64,000 bases of DNA from Thiodiazotropha sp040507035 (GTDB lineage: Bacteria > Pseudomonadota > Gammaproteobacteria > Chromatiales > Chromatiaceae): the NCBI GenBank assembly GCA_040507035.1, contig JBEVVR010000014.1:186001-250000 (forward strand), written 5' to 3'. The notes below the pieces were generated by a model. It worked only from the letters and a program-made list of their open reading frames with translations. It searched no databases and was not told the origin of the DNA. Shown piece by piece: positions 31,994 through 41,628 of the stretch. Every line of letters begins with the position of its first letter. Position 1 is the stretch's first letter. The translations under genes were made by a program, and so were the position numbers.

Positions 31994-33271
31994 ATGACAG
32001 CGAAAAAGACCTACTGCTCATTCTGCAGCCAGGAACAGACCGCGGAACTGCCACTGATCGCCGGTATCGACGGCCATATCTGTGAAGATTGTGTGCGCCT
32101 CGCATCCCGCGTAGTCTCCAGCTGGGGGCGCCGTCGGGCCGCTACCAAGCCCTTTAAGCGGATGCCTAAACCGATTGAATTGAAGGACAAACTCGACCGC
32201 TACATCGTGGGTCAGGATTTGGCTAAAGAGACCCTCTCGGTCGCCGTGTACAACCACTACAAAAGGCTCAACATGGAGAGCGAAAGCTCGACCATGACCG
32301 TGGACGACGACCAGGTAGAGATCGAAAAGTCGAATATTCTGCTGCTAGGGCCCTCTGGCACAGGAAAGACCCTGCTGGCAAGCACCCTGGCGAAGATAGT
32401 GGGGGTTCCCTTTGTCATCGCCGATGCCACCACCTTGACCCAGGCCGGCTATGTGGGAGAGGACGTGGAGAGTATCCTGGCGCGACTCCTGGACAGTGCC
32501 GATGGAAATATGGAGCTTGCCGAGTGGGGCATCATCTATATCGACGAGATCGACAAGTTGGCTCGTTCCGGCGAGACCTCCCACGGCACCCGGGATGTCT
32601 CGGGAGAGGGGGTACAACAAGCGTTGTTGAAACTGGTTGAGGGATCGAGGATTAAACTAGGCTCCAAGGGTCGCAAGGAACAAGGCGATGATCTTACCAT
32701 GAATACCCAGAACATCCTGTTTATCGCCGGTGGGGCGTTCGAGGGTTTGCAGACAGTCCTGGAGAAACGCTTCAACCGTGGCAAAGCCGGTATAGGATTC
32801 CATGTCGACCCGACTCACAGCGACGAGCTCCATGATCAGCTGCGACTGTTTGAAGAGGTACAGCCGGAGGATCTGCGCCACTTTGGCCTGATACCCGAGT
32901 TTATCGGCCGCTTTCCGGTGATTACCGCACTGCATGACCTTGATGAAGATGCGTTGGTGAAGATCCTTACTGAGCCTAAAAATGCACTCTACAGGCAGTA
33001 TCAAAAGCTCTTTGAATTCGAAGGCGTGGCCCTCGAGTTTACCTCGGAGGCATTGATTGCGGTTGCCAAAAACGCCATCCAGCGGGGTACCGGGGCGAGG
33101 GGTTTGCGGGCAGTCATGGAAGGATTGTTACGAAATGTGATGTTTGAGATGCCTTCAACCAGCAATGCAGCCTTCTGTGCCGTCGACGAGGGGCATGTCA
33201 ATGGGGAATTGCCAATCAAACTGACAACCGATATCGAGGGCTCATCAGCACCGGTTAGCTGCAAACTTTGA
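31994..33271 (+). CDS. clpX: ClpX ATPase paralogue in the nif operon
   Basis: This 425-aa AAA+ unfoldase has the ClpX zinc domain (CSFCSQEQ and CEDCV), Walker A GPSGTGKT, the pore loop AGYVGEDVES, Walker B IIYIDEID and sensor-2 GARGLRAVME. It pairs with ClpP to degrade selected proteins. In Azotobacter the matching clpX2 lies in the same place after nifM and controls NifB and NifEN levels. The ATG at 31994 follows AGGAG. A housekeeping clpX next to clpP should exist elsewhere. Confidence 0.93.
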   Translation: MTAKKTYCSFCSQEQTAELPLIAGIDGHICEDCVRLASRVVSSWGRRRAATKPFKRMPKPIELKDKLDRYIVGQDLAKETLSVAVYNHYKRLNMESESSTMTVDDDQVEIEKSNILLLGPSGTGKTLLASTLAKIVGVPFVIADATTLTQAGYVGEDVESILARLLDSADGNMELAEWGIIYIDEIDKLARSGETSHGTRDVSGEGVQQALLKLVEGSRIKLGSKGRKEQGDDLTMNTQNILFIAGGAFEGLQTVLEKRFNRGKAGIGFHVDPTHSDELHDQLRLFEEVQPEDLRHFGLIPEFIGRFPVITALHDLDEDALVKILTEPKNALYRQYQKLFEFEGVALEFTSEALIAVAKNAIQRGTGARGLRAVMEGLLRNVMFEMPSTSNAAFCAVDEGHVNGELPIKLTTDIEGSSAPVSCKL

Positions 33272-33557
33272 GCTTCAAACCACAGCGACCATTGCGGCCT
33301 TGCTGTACAAATCCCTGCCTTAAGTAATTCTACTTCCTAAAATTACATTGTAAGATCCTTGCATAGGATATATAACTCCCAATGAGTGGCTGGTAAGCCA
33401 TATCTCAAAAGAGTTCGGCGAATGTAAAGGAATTTTCACAAACAGAAGCTGCCCCACAGGAATTTTGGGTGAAGCTTGTGTTTACCATCAAGGAGAGAGG
33501 AATGAGCTAGAGCCGCAGTGCAGGGTATAGTGGTTTAACAACAGTACAGCGATTGTC
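33272..33557. other. Intergenic region after the nif operon
   Basis: No gene or clear terminator is visible in these 286 bases. ATCCT/AGGAT around 33355-33370 forms a short inverted repeat that may be a regulatory site. Confidence 0.35.
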
Positions 33558-36062
33558 ATGCAGCTAAAAACGATAATCAATCGACTCAAGACAGCTCCAG
33601 ACCGGGAATGGGAACAGTCATTGGTTCGTGTGACAATTGCAACAATCATGATTGGCTACTGTGTAGCCTTAAGCATCATGATGCCGTCGGATGAGCAGTT
33701 TCGTATGCTCTGCAGTATAGCCTCTCTCTATCTGTTGATTGCAGTTTTTATCGTTATTGCAATATCCATCCATCCGACTCGTTATCAATTACGTCGACAT
33801 CTGACCATGCTGTTCGATGTGGGTATGGTCAGCTGGGCAATGTGGGCAGGTGGCGAGTACGCGGCAATGCTCTATGTTTTCTTTCTTTGGATCAGCTTGG
33901 GTAATGGATTTCGCTTTGGCACCCGTTCACTCTATCTTACCAGTGGGCTGAGTATGGTCGGTTTCGGCATTGTCATACTCAGCAATCAGTTTTGGTTGCA
34001 ACATCAACTGTTGGGTGCAGGCCTCATGGTTGGGTTATTCATGACGTCCCTTTACGTCACTCTGTTGCTGAAACGCCTGGAGAATCAGAAGCTACGGGCC
34101 GAGGCGGCAAGCAAGGCCAAGAGCCGGTTTCTGGCGAACATGAGTCATGAGATCCGCACTCCCCTGAATGGGGTGGTAGGTATGACCGATCTGCTGGCTG
34201 GAACCCAAATGGGCGTCGAGCAGCGGGAGATCATGCGCACCATACAGGCTTCGGCAGAAACTTTGCTGAATTTGATTGAAGATATTCTCGACTTCTCCAA
34301 AATCGAGGCGGGTAAAGTGGAGGTCTCGATTCAAGATCTCGACATCGTACCCTTGATCAATGACATCCTCGCGATGATGCAACCAAGCGCGGATGCTAAA
34401 TCGATTAAGCTAAACAACTCTATCGATATGTCGGTGCCACTGGTGGTCCGTACTGATCAGCAACTGTTACGTCAGATACTGATCAACCTGCTCAACAATG
34501 CGATCAAGTTTACCAATAGGGGAAGTGTTATCTTGCGGGTTTCTCCTGGCACAACCGAGGATGGTAACAAACACAAGCCCAGATTATTGTTCGAAGTGAT
34601 CGATACCGGGATCGGTATTTCGGAATCACAGCAGCATCGAATATTCGAGCGTTTTACCCAAGGGGATGAAACGCCAAACGGTGATTTGTCAGGCAGTGGC
34701 CTGGGTACCACGATTACCAAACAATTGGTTGAGCTTTTGGGAGGGAGCATTGGTGTTGAGAGTCGTCTCGGAGAAGGAAGTCGATTCTGGTTCCATTTGC
34801 CCGCAGTGCCTGGAAAGCTCCCGGTTGACGACGTCCGTCTGGATGAAGCGAAAATACTGTTGTTTACTGACCCGCTCTCTGACAACAATCCAGTGCTTGA
34901 TAACCTCCAAGAGTGGCAGGTTTTGACTATTGTATGTAGCAGTGTCACGGATGGATTTCTTGAGCTGTTGAATGCAGAAAAAATGGACGAACCTTTTGAT
35001 ATAGCAATCATTGACGAGAATCAAGCCGGACTTGCCGTCGAAGAGCTGGTGAGTGCAATCAGAGCTGAGCCGAGCCTGGATAGGGTAGCCATAATCTGCT
35101 TAAGGGATGATATTCGAAACGGTGAGAACAATAGCTGTTCGGCTATTGTAACGACACCGATTAGCGCTGAGAAACTCAAGCATGCGCTGCTCTATATATT
35201 ACATAAGAGACAGAACTGCGAGGTGGGTCTTGGCACCCCGGTCTTCAATTCGTTGCAGCAGGGAGATTCAAGATCATCAAGGATATTGCTGGCTGAAGAC
35301 AATCTTATCAATCAGAAAGTCGTAACAAAAATATTGGAGTTACAGGGGCATGTAGTCGATGTGGTTGCTAATGGAGAGCAAGCGATAGCTTTATTGGAGG
35401 CAAAGAACTACGATCTGGCGATTGTCGATCTGCAAATGCCGGATCTGGGTGGTATCGATGTTATCAAACACTACCGCACATTGCAGGTAGATCAAGAGCA
35501 GATGCCTTTCATGGTTATTACTGCAAATGCAACCAAGGAGGCTATTAGGCAGTGTGATGAGGTTGGGGTGGAGGCCTACCTCACCAAACCTATCCGCTCA
35601 TCTCATTTTCTAGAGGTTGTGAATCGGATTCTTGGCATTGAAAATATCGAGGTATCGGCTGATGCCCTGCTGGAACAATCTACGAGACGAAATGAAGCAC
35701 TTAAAGGTCTTCAGCTTCTCGATCACAAGACGCTGGCTGATTTGGAGAAACTGAGCAATGATCCGGAATTCTTACAGAGTATGAGCGATAGTTTTTTTCG
35801 CGACAGTGATGAATTACTGATCAATATGCAGAAATCCCTGGAGGAGGATAACTTACATCAATACCGGGATAGTGCTCATGCCATTGCCGATAATGCTACA
35901 GGTATGGGAGCCTTATCTTTGAAAACGGTTTGCTCCGCGGCATCCGCTATCGAGAAGTCGGAGTTCGAAAGTCACGGGTTAAAGATACTGGCGAAGATAT
36001 CCTCTACATACTCCGTGACCTGCCAGGCGTTACATCACTATCTACAACAACGTGACAGTTAA
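33558..36062 (+). CDS. RpfC-like hybrid sensor histidine kinase
   Basis: This 834-aa protein has an N-terminal membrane domain of about five helices (residues 20-175), a kinase core with H-box NMSHEIRTPLNGVVGM (about 195), N-box LINLLNNAIKF and G-boxes DTGIGIS and GSGLGTTI, a degenerate receiver (about 425-545), an intact receiver with LLAEDN and VDLQMP (about 575-690), and a C-terminal HPt with its His in DSAHAIADNA. The layout is that of RpfC, the DSF quorum-signal sensor. No rpfF synthase gene is in the window, so the ligand is unknown. Confidence 0.85.
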   Translation: MQLKTIINRLKTAPDREWEQSLVRVTIATIMIGYCVALSIMMPSDEQFRMLCSIASLYLLIAVFIVIAISIHPTRYQLRRHLTMLFDVGMVSWAMWAGGEYAAMLYVFFLWISLGNGFRFGTRSLYLTSGLSMVGFGIVILSNQFWLQHQLLGAGLMVGLFMTSLYVTLLLKRLENQKLRAEAASKAKSRFLANMSHEIRTPLNGVVGMTDLLAGTQMGVEQREIMRTIQASAETLLNLIEDILDFSKIEAGKVEVSIQDLDIVPLINDILAMMQPSADAKSIKLNNSIDMSVPLVVRTDQQLLRQILINLLNNAIKFTNRGSVILRVSPGTTEDGNKHKPRLLFEVIDTGIGISESQQHRIFERFTQGDETPNGDLSGSGLGTTITKQLVELLGGSIGVESRLGEGSRFWFHLPAVPGKLPVDDVRLDEAKILLFTDPLSDNNPVLDNLQEWQVLTIVCSSVTDGFLELLNAEKMDEPFDIAIIDENQAGLAVEELVSAIRAEPSLDRVAIICLRDDIRNGENNSCSAIVTTPISAEKLKHALLYILHKRQNCEVGLGTPVFNSLQQGDSRSSRILLAEDNLINQKVVTKILELQGHVVDVVANGEQAIALLEAKNYDLAIVDLQMPDLGGIDVIKHYRTLQVDQEQMPFMVITANATKEAIRQCDEVGVEAYLTKPIRSSHFLEVVNRILGIENIEVSADALLEQSTRRNEALKGLQLLDHKTLADLEKLSNDPEFLQSMSDSFFRDSDELLINMQKSLEEDNLHQYRDSAHAIADNATGMGALSLKTVCSAASAIEKSEFESHGLKILAKISSTYSVTCQALHHYLQQRDS

Positions 36063-36108
36063 CTATTGGTTAATAGTATGGTGGCTGCGGGAGCAATCGG
36101 TATAGGCT

Positions 36109-38022
36109 CTAACTAAGGTCTCTGTGCAGCGCCGCGGCACGTTGAGATAGATAGTTTGTATAGGCCTGCAAGGTCAGGTTGAAAGTGATTTCCATTTCTT
36201 CAAATACTTGTTGACCCCGATACTCGAACTCTTGAGCTCGCATTCTGGTCGCCTGTCTGCAGAGGTCATAGAGTGCAAATGCTCCAAGCTGACCCGCGCT
36301 ATCCAACAATATCTGCGCCTGGTCGAGAAACTGGCCAAATTGTTTCTTTTCTACGGCATACTGCATAGCGCGTAGTATATAAGCCCCTTCGGCCTCAAAA
36401 ATCTTGTACAAGTCATTAATGAAGGTAATGCCGCTGTCGAGTCGCTCCAGACGTAACAATGTCATGTGGTCGAGCAGATTGGCATGCTGAAACCTGGTCA
36501 CATTGTTGACAACCGACGACTGGCTGTAGTGCTGGTCTGGCTGCGAGCTTGATTGATGCTGAGTAAGCAAGGTTGGAATCATTTCCAGTAGGTCTTTGGC
36601 CACCACGGGTTTGAAGAGACAGGCCTGAACGCCAATCGAGCGGCATATACGCAGGGTTTCTGCATTGTTTTCATCACTAAGGAATACAAAGGGTATCCAC
36701 TGATTGTGGGGCGTGGTAAAGCGATGCAGTTTAAGTACCTGGGTGCCACTCATGATCGAGAGTTTGAGGTTGACTATCGCAAGGTCAATGGTTTGCTCAT
36801 CGAGGGCGTCAAGTGTCTGATCGCCATCGTCTGCCATGCGTACCTGATATCCCGCCTGGATCAATAACTTACTGAGCGTTGTGCGCTCAGATGAGGCTGC
36901 ATCTGCAAGCAGGATAATACCCTTTTTCGAACGGCTGTATCTATTCGCTCTGTGCTCAGAGAGGCTGACGATATTGCCTGAGTTGGAAAATTGCTGCTGT
37001 TCCCCGTGGATTGCGTCAAAAAGCTGGGCTTTATTCAGCGGGCTGTCGAGGAGTGCCGAATAACCTGCCTTGTGTAGACGCTGAGACTGGTAATCGATGG
37101 CGGAAGGGCTCTTGAAGCAGATTAGCCGAAGCTCCTTAAGCTTTGTTTCATCCTGAATCAGTTGCGCCAGGGAAAGTGGATCAAGGTCCAACCCATGTTG
37201 ATCGACGATCAGCGTTGTGTAAGAGACAAATCTATCTGCCTGGCTGCGTGAAAGCATGTGTCTGAATGCCTGAACGCAATTTTTGCTGATCGTATAGTCA
37301 TAACCCCATTCATTGAGGTGGTCCGATAAGAGTGCCAGACGTTTATCATTATTTGAAACTATCAGGATACGCAGCCCCGACGCTTCCGCGGCCGGGGTAG
37401 TAATGAATTGGGTTTCTGCTGGTTGACTATTGCTGGTATTCTGTAGTGCCTCATCTTGCTCTGGGTGGTCGATTGACAGCACTTGTTTTCTGAATGCACT
37501 GATGAGAAGTGGCAAGATTGAATTGAGGCTGGCTCCAACTGTGACTAGAAGTGCCACGGCAACGGCTGTAAGCCACTCCAATTGTATTGCCGCGAAGCTG
37601 GTAAGGGTAAACAATATAGTGGCAAAAGCCATAGGCATGGCGATCGACAGATAGTGCGCACCTAGTGACCGGGTCATATAGAGCAGCAGGCCGCTGAGGG
37701 GCAGTACCACATAGGCAGGAAGCCCGGACATTGCCATCGCGGCGAGATAGGTTTGATCAAAAACCAGTAGTGGCCCATGCAGCAGCAGAGGGCGATGGTA
37801 GGATTTAGCCAGGGTGATCAGTTGGATCAACCGTATCAGGGCGTAGTAGGCGGCAAGGGTGAGGGTCGCCAGCTGATCCGCCGACGGTACCTGCCAGAGA
37901 AATTCTGCCACCAGGTAGCAAACCACGATGCAGCTGACCGCAAACGCAGCGCGGTGGTAGCGCCGATCAGTTGCAGGCGAATCGGGTGTCACGGACCGAT
38001 CCTGTGAGAAAAACAGCTTCAC
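36109..38022 (-). CDS. RpfC-shaped protein lacking the kinase core (degenerate receiver/HPt protein)
   Basis: This 637-aa protein has the same membrane-domain type as the RpfC homologue at 33558, but no H-box, N-box or ATP-binding motifs: a ~200-aa membrane part leads straight to two receiver-like domains and an HPt-like bundle. The second receiver has Asn in place of the phosphoacceptor Asp (AIVNLKLS), and the HPt-like helix has Gln in place of His (AQILLDSAGQLGA). The first receiver lacks its acidic pair (IVSNNDK). It begins 4 bases inside the rpfG-like gene (ATGA), so the pair is coupled. It may be a binding or sequestering protein. Confidence 0.8.
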   Translation of the reverse strand: MKLFFSQDRSVTPDSPATDRRYHRAAFAVSCIVVCYLVAEFLWQVPSADQLATLTLAAYYALIRLIQLITLAKSYHRPLLLHGPLLVFDQTYLAAMAMSGLPAYVVLPLSGLLLYMTRSLGAHYLSIAMPMAFATILFTLTSFAAIQLEWLTAVAVALLVTVGASLNSILPLLISAFRKQVLSIDHPEQDEALQNTSNSQPAETQFITTPAAEASGLRILIVSNNDKRLALLSDHLNEWGYDYTISKNCVQAFRHMLSRSQADRFVSYTTLIVDQHGLDLDPLSLAQLIQDETKLKELRLICFKSPSAIDYQSQRLHKAGYSALLDSPLNKAQLFDAIHGEQQQFSNSGNIVSLSEHRANRYSRSKKGIILLADAASSERTTLSKLLIQAGYQVRMADDGDQTLDALDEQTIDLAIVNLKLSIMSGTQVLKLHRFTTPHNQWIPFVFLSDENNAETLRICRSIGVQACLFKPVVAKDLLEMIPTLLTQHQSSSQPDQHYSQSSVVNNVTRFQHANLLDHMTLLRLERLDSGITFINDLYKIFEAEGAYILRAMQYAVEKKQFGQFLDQAQILLDSAGQLGAFALYDLCRQATRMRAQEFEYRGQQVFEEMEITFNLTLQAYTNYLSQRAAALHRDLS

Positions 38023-39077
38023 GCATCGGTCCTTCTGGGAGCTGCTTTCAGGGCATGGTGAATCAATTCTACCTCCTGTAGTTCACTGAGAAAGGCTTCA
38101 GCACAGTCCGGATCGAAGTGTTTTCCTCTCTCCTCGCTAATATATTCGATTGCCTTCTCTATTGGCCAGCTTTTTTTATAGGGTCTGTCGGTAACCAGTG
38201 CATCAAACACGTCGGCAATGGCCACGATCCGCGCTTCCAGAGGTATGCTATCGGCCTTGAGTCCGTGAGGATAACCCTCACCATTGTATTTTTCGTGGTG
38301 ATTCAAGGCGATAATGGCACCGATCTGAATGTATTTTGAGAGGCTATCCTTGAGTATCTCATAGCCCAACAAGGTATGGCGTTGCATAATTTCATACTCT
38401 TCGGAAGTCAGTCGGCCAGGTTTCAACAGGATGGCATCGGGGATGCCTATCTTGCCAATATCATGCATTGGAGCGGATTGGGCGATCAAATCGCATCGTT
38501 CATGAGATAGGCCCAGGCGATGGGCTATCAGTTTTGAGTAGCGGGAGATTCGTAGGATATGGTTTCCCGTATCCTCATCTCGGTATTCCCCGGCCCTGGC
38601 TAGGCGCATCAGGGTTTCCTGCTCCCGGTCACGTAACTCCTGAGTCGTCTTGCGTATCTCCCGCTCGAGCAGAAGCGCTCGGTCCTTTATCAGTTTTCGC
38701 TGCAGGCTCATGGTGAGCATGTTATGGCAACGGGCACGACATTCAGTATGATCAATGGGCTTGGTGATGAAATCGTTGGCGCCGGATTCGAGCGCTAGAT
38801 AGCGAACCGATTGATCCTCTACGCAGGTGACGATCATCACCGGCACATCATTGCAGCGGGGGATTCGCCTCAGCCATTTGATGAATTCGATGCCATCCAT
38901 CTGTGGCATCTTGTAGTCCGTGATCACCAGGTCAATGTCATGGGACTTGGCCCACTCCAGAGCCTGGGTAGGATCGGCAAAGCAGGTTGATGAGACATCC
39001 TTATCTATCGATCCGACCAATTCTTGCAATATCATCCTTGTTATCGATTGGTCGTCAATAATAAGTACTTGAGACAT
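38019..39077 (-). CDS. RpfG-like response regulator with HD-GYP domain
   Basis: This 352-aa protein starts MSQVLIIDDQSITR and has a receiver with VITDYKMPQMDG, then an HD-GYP phosphodiesterase domain: MHDIGKIGIPDAILLKPGRL and LNHHEKYNGEGYP. It hydrolyses c-di-GMP when phosphorylated. The ATG at 39077 is chosen because it gives the standard receiver N terminus; the frame runs further upstream without homology. It is coupled to the degenerate RpfC-like gene, in rpfG-rpfC order. Confidence 0.9.
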   Translation of the reverse strand: MSQVLIIDDQSITRMILQELVGSIDKDVSSTCFADPTQALEWAKSHDIDLVITDYKMPQMDGIEFIKWLRRIPRCNDVPVMIVTCVEDQSVRYLALESGANDFITKPIDHTECRARCHNMLTMSLQRKLIKDRALLLEREIRKTTQELRDREQETLMRLARAGEYRDEDTGNHILRISRYSKLIAHRLGLSHERCDLIAQSAPMHDIGKIGIPDAILLKPGRLTSEEYEIMQRHTLLGYEILKDSLSKYIQIGAIIALNHHEKYNGEGYPHGLKADSIPLEARIVAIADVFDALVTDRPYKKSWPIEKAIEYISEERGKHFDPDCAEAFLSELQEVELIHHALKAAPRRTDA

Positions 39078-39609
39078 ATTGACTGGGTTTCGTTTTACAT
39101 TGTTGCTAGGGTCCTGGGGTAATCTCCATCGCATTGTTGCGTCGCAGCGGAGACCTTTGCATATCTGCGCATACACCTGGACCTCATGACTAGGGCAGGC
39201 TACCAACAACAGTAGACGTGCCTTGTTTTTTAACGGCACTACCACTCAATGCTTGACTCATCCGTGACATGATATCCATTCAGTCATCATTGGTTGCCAA
39301 TCTCATCGTGAATCCTCTGCGATTTCAGACTCCTTGGATATCGGTTCAAGTCGCCACAGACAGAATATAGGATGATCCTAGATTCTGGCTTGGAACATCA
39401 CCATAGAATCCCCCTATGGCATGTGAATTAACTTCCTGAAATGTTAACTTATTTTTGATTTTGATGCGAGCGCATTAATTCACAAATCCAGCATAATCTT
39501 TTGCTGTGGTTTCTTTAGGGGTTGTTGAGGTGGGCAAAAATATGCGGGGCCCCCAGCCATTTGCGTTGTCGCCAGCCGAATCTCTTCGGGGATATGCGAC
39601 TTTCCTCAT
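39078..39609. other. Non-coding stretch between rpfG-like and P-loop genes
   Basis: This 532-base gap separates divergent genes. No gene, repeat or RNA is recognised; it is AT-rich near 39430-39500 and should hold two promoters. Confidence 0.4.
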
Positions 39610-39660
39610 ATGCCACTAGCCCGTAGAATTGTCCCCTCACAGGATTGGAGCGTAAGTAAC

Positions 39661-40527
39661 GTGAGATTGAGTGTTGAAGAGTTTCGAAACTGGGACCGTA
39701 AATGCATAACCCTATTGGGTATGTCCGGTGTCGGTAAGACCCGTTTGTCGAATCTGCTGAGGCGAAAGGATTGGTTTCACTATTCGGGTGATTACCGCAT
39801 TGGCACTCGCTACCTTGACGAACCGATTCTAGACAGCATCAAAGAGCAGGCAATGCGTGTGCCCTTGCTCCGTGATCTGTTGCGCTCGGATTCGATTTTT
39901 ATACGTAACAACATCACTTTCAATAACTTGAAACCGGTTTCCACCTTTCTTGGCATGCTCGGCAACCCGGAAATGGGTGGGATACCCTTGACCGAGTTCA
40001 AACGTCGACAGCATCTTCATCGGCAGGCTGAGATCGCCGCCATGTACGATGTGCCGAGCTTCATGCGCAAATCTCGTATGATCTACGGTTATTCGCATTT
40101 CATTAACGATGTAGGCGGCAGCTTGTGTGAGCTGGATGAGCCTGGTCTGCTCGAGTTTCTCGCTGAGCACTCGATGATCATCTACATCAAGGCCACCGCG
40201 GAGGATGAGTCGGCTTTGATCGCGCGCTCAGTGTCGCATCCCAAGCCGCTCTATTATCGGGAGGCATTTCTTGATGAAAACCTGGCGGAGTATATGCGTC
40301 TCAATGAGATTGATTATGTTTCATTGATCGACCCATATGATTTCGGCCGGTGGGTATTTCCACGCCTGTTTCGAGCCAGAATCCCGCGCTATGAAGCTAT
40401 TGCCCAGGATTATGGCTACACGGTGACCACCAAACAGCTCTCGAATGTAGAGAGTGAATCCGATTTCCTGCAATTACTGGAGAAGGTGATCGGTGGTGAG
40501 TCGAGTGGCCACTCCATAGCGCTTTGA
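39661..40527 (+). CDS. P-loop ATPase/kinase-like protein upstream of metA
   Basis: This 288-aa protein has a Walker A motif ITLLGMSGVGKTRLSNLL near its N terminus and later charged segments; I see no clear Walker B. It is soluble and of unknown substrate. The GTG at 39661 has GGAG at 39647-39650; the alternative ATG at 39610 lacks a ribosome site. metA starts 12 bases after its stop, so the two are almost certainly cotranscribed. A nucleotide-kinase-like role is inferred from fold only. Confidence 0.75.
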   Translation: MRLSVEEFRNWDRKCITLLGMSGVGKTRLSNLLRRKDWFHYSGDYRIGTRYLDEPILDSIKEQAMRVPLLRDLLRSDSIFIRNNITFNNLKPVSTFLGMLGNPEMGGIPLTEFKRRQHLHRQAEIAAMYDVPSFMRKSRMIYGYSHFINDVGGSLCELDEPGLLEFLAEHSMIIYIKATAEDESALIARSVSHPKPLYYREAFLDENLAEYMRLNEIDYVSLIDPYDFGRWVFPRLFRARIPRYEAIAQDYGYTVTTKQLSNVESESDFLQLLEKVIGGESSGHSIAL

Positions 40528-40539
40528 CGGGGAGCCATC

Positions 40540-41613
40540 ATGCCTTTGGTTGCACACACTGACCTGCCTACCTTCAATCGCCTGCGCCAGGAGGGGCAAA
40601 ATGTCCTGTCGCCGCAGCGAGCGACCCAGCAACATATTCGCGAACTGCATATCGGCCTGCTCAACATCATGCCCGACTCCGCCATCGAGGCGACTGAGCG
40701 GCAGTTTTTCCGCCTGGTGGGGGAGGCCAATCCCATTGCGCAGTTTTTTCTCCATCCATTCACCCTGGAGGAACTGCCGCGGGGTGATAAGGCAAAGGCG
40801 CATATCGATGCCTATTATGAGAGCTTTGAGCAGATCAAACGTGATGGCCTGGATGCTTTGATCATCACGGGTGCCAATGTGACGCATCCCGATCTTGCCC
40901 AAGAGGCCTTTTGGCAACCTTTGACCGAAGTGGTCGACTGGGCTCACGAAAACGTGACCTCGGTGCTCTGCTCATGCCTGGCGACTCATGCCGTGGTGCA
41001 GTCCCACCATGGCCAGAAGCGCACCCACATGGGGGATAAGCTCTGGGGTGTCTACAGCCACCGGGTCATAGATCCAAAGCACCCGTTGGTGAATGATGTG
41101 AATACACGTTTCGATGTGCCTCACTCACGCTTCAATCAGATTACACGAAAGCAGTTCGAGCAGGCAGGGCTTAAGGTCTTGGTCGAGAGTGAAGAGGGGG
41201 GTGTCCATTTGGCGGTTAGTGAGGATGGCCTCAGGGTGGTCTATTTCCAGGGACATCCCGAGTATGACACCATCAGCCTTCTCAAGGAGTACAAGCGGGA
41301 GGTCTCGCTCTACTTCCTTGGCCAGCGGGAGGATTATCCCCCGTTTCCGGAAAACTATTTCAGTCTGCGCAATCAGGCGATTTTCAATGAATACCGGGAG
41401 CGTCTGGAACTGGCCAAGTCAAGCCAGGCGGCAATGCCTGAGTTTCCCGAATCCCTGGTGATCGATAGCTTGGACAATACCTGGCATGACACCGCTGAAG
41501 CGGTGATCGGTAACTGGATAGGCCTGGTCTATCAGATCACTCACCATATCCGTAACATTCCCTTCATGGAGGGAGTGGATCCCGGTGACCCGCTCGGTCT
41601 GGATCAGCGATAA
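40540..41613 (+). CDS. metA: Homoserine O-acyltransferase (MetA family)
   Basis: This 357-aa class-I glutamine-amidotransferase-fold enzyme activates homoserine for methionine synthesis. Motifs are LHIGLLNIMPDSAIEATERQ, TGANVTHPD, the catalytic Cys in SVLCSCLATHAVVQ, and the late YFQGHPEYDT with the catalytic His and EYKRE with Glu. Whether acetyl- or succinyl-CoA is used depends on one active-site residue that I cannot place safely. GGGGAG precedes the ATG. Confidence 0.92.
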   Translation: MPLVAHTDLPTFNRLRQEGQNVLSPQRATQQHIRELHIGLLNIMPDSAIEATERQFFRLVGEANPIAQFFLHPFTLEELPRGDKAKAHIDAYYESFEQIKRDGLDALIITGANVTHPDLAQEAFWQPLTEVVDWAHENVTSVLCSCLATHAVVQSHHGQKRTHMGDKLWGVYSHRVIDPKHPLVNDVNTRFDVPHSRFNQITRKQFEQAGLKVLVESEEGGVHLAVSEDGLRVVYFQGHPEYDTISLLKEYKREVSLYFLGQREDYPPFPENYFSLRNQAIFNEYRERLELAKSSQAAMPEFPESLVIDSLDNTWHDTAEAVIGNWIGLVYQITHHIRNIPFMEGVDPGDPLGLDQR

Positions 41614-41628
41614 TAGGCCATGCACAAC

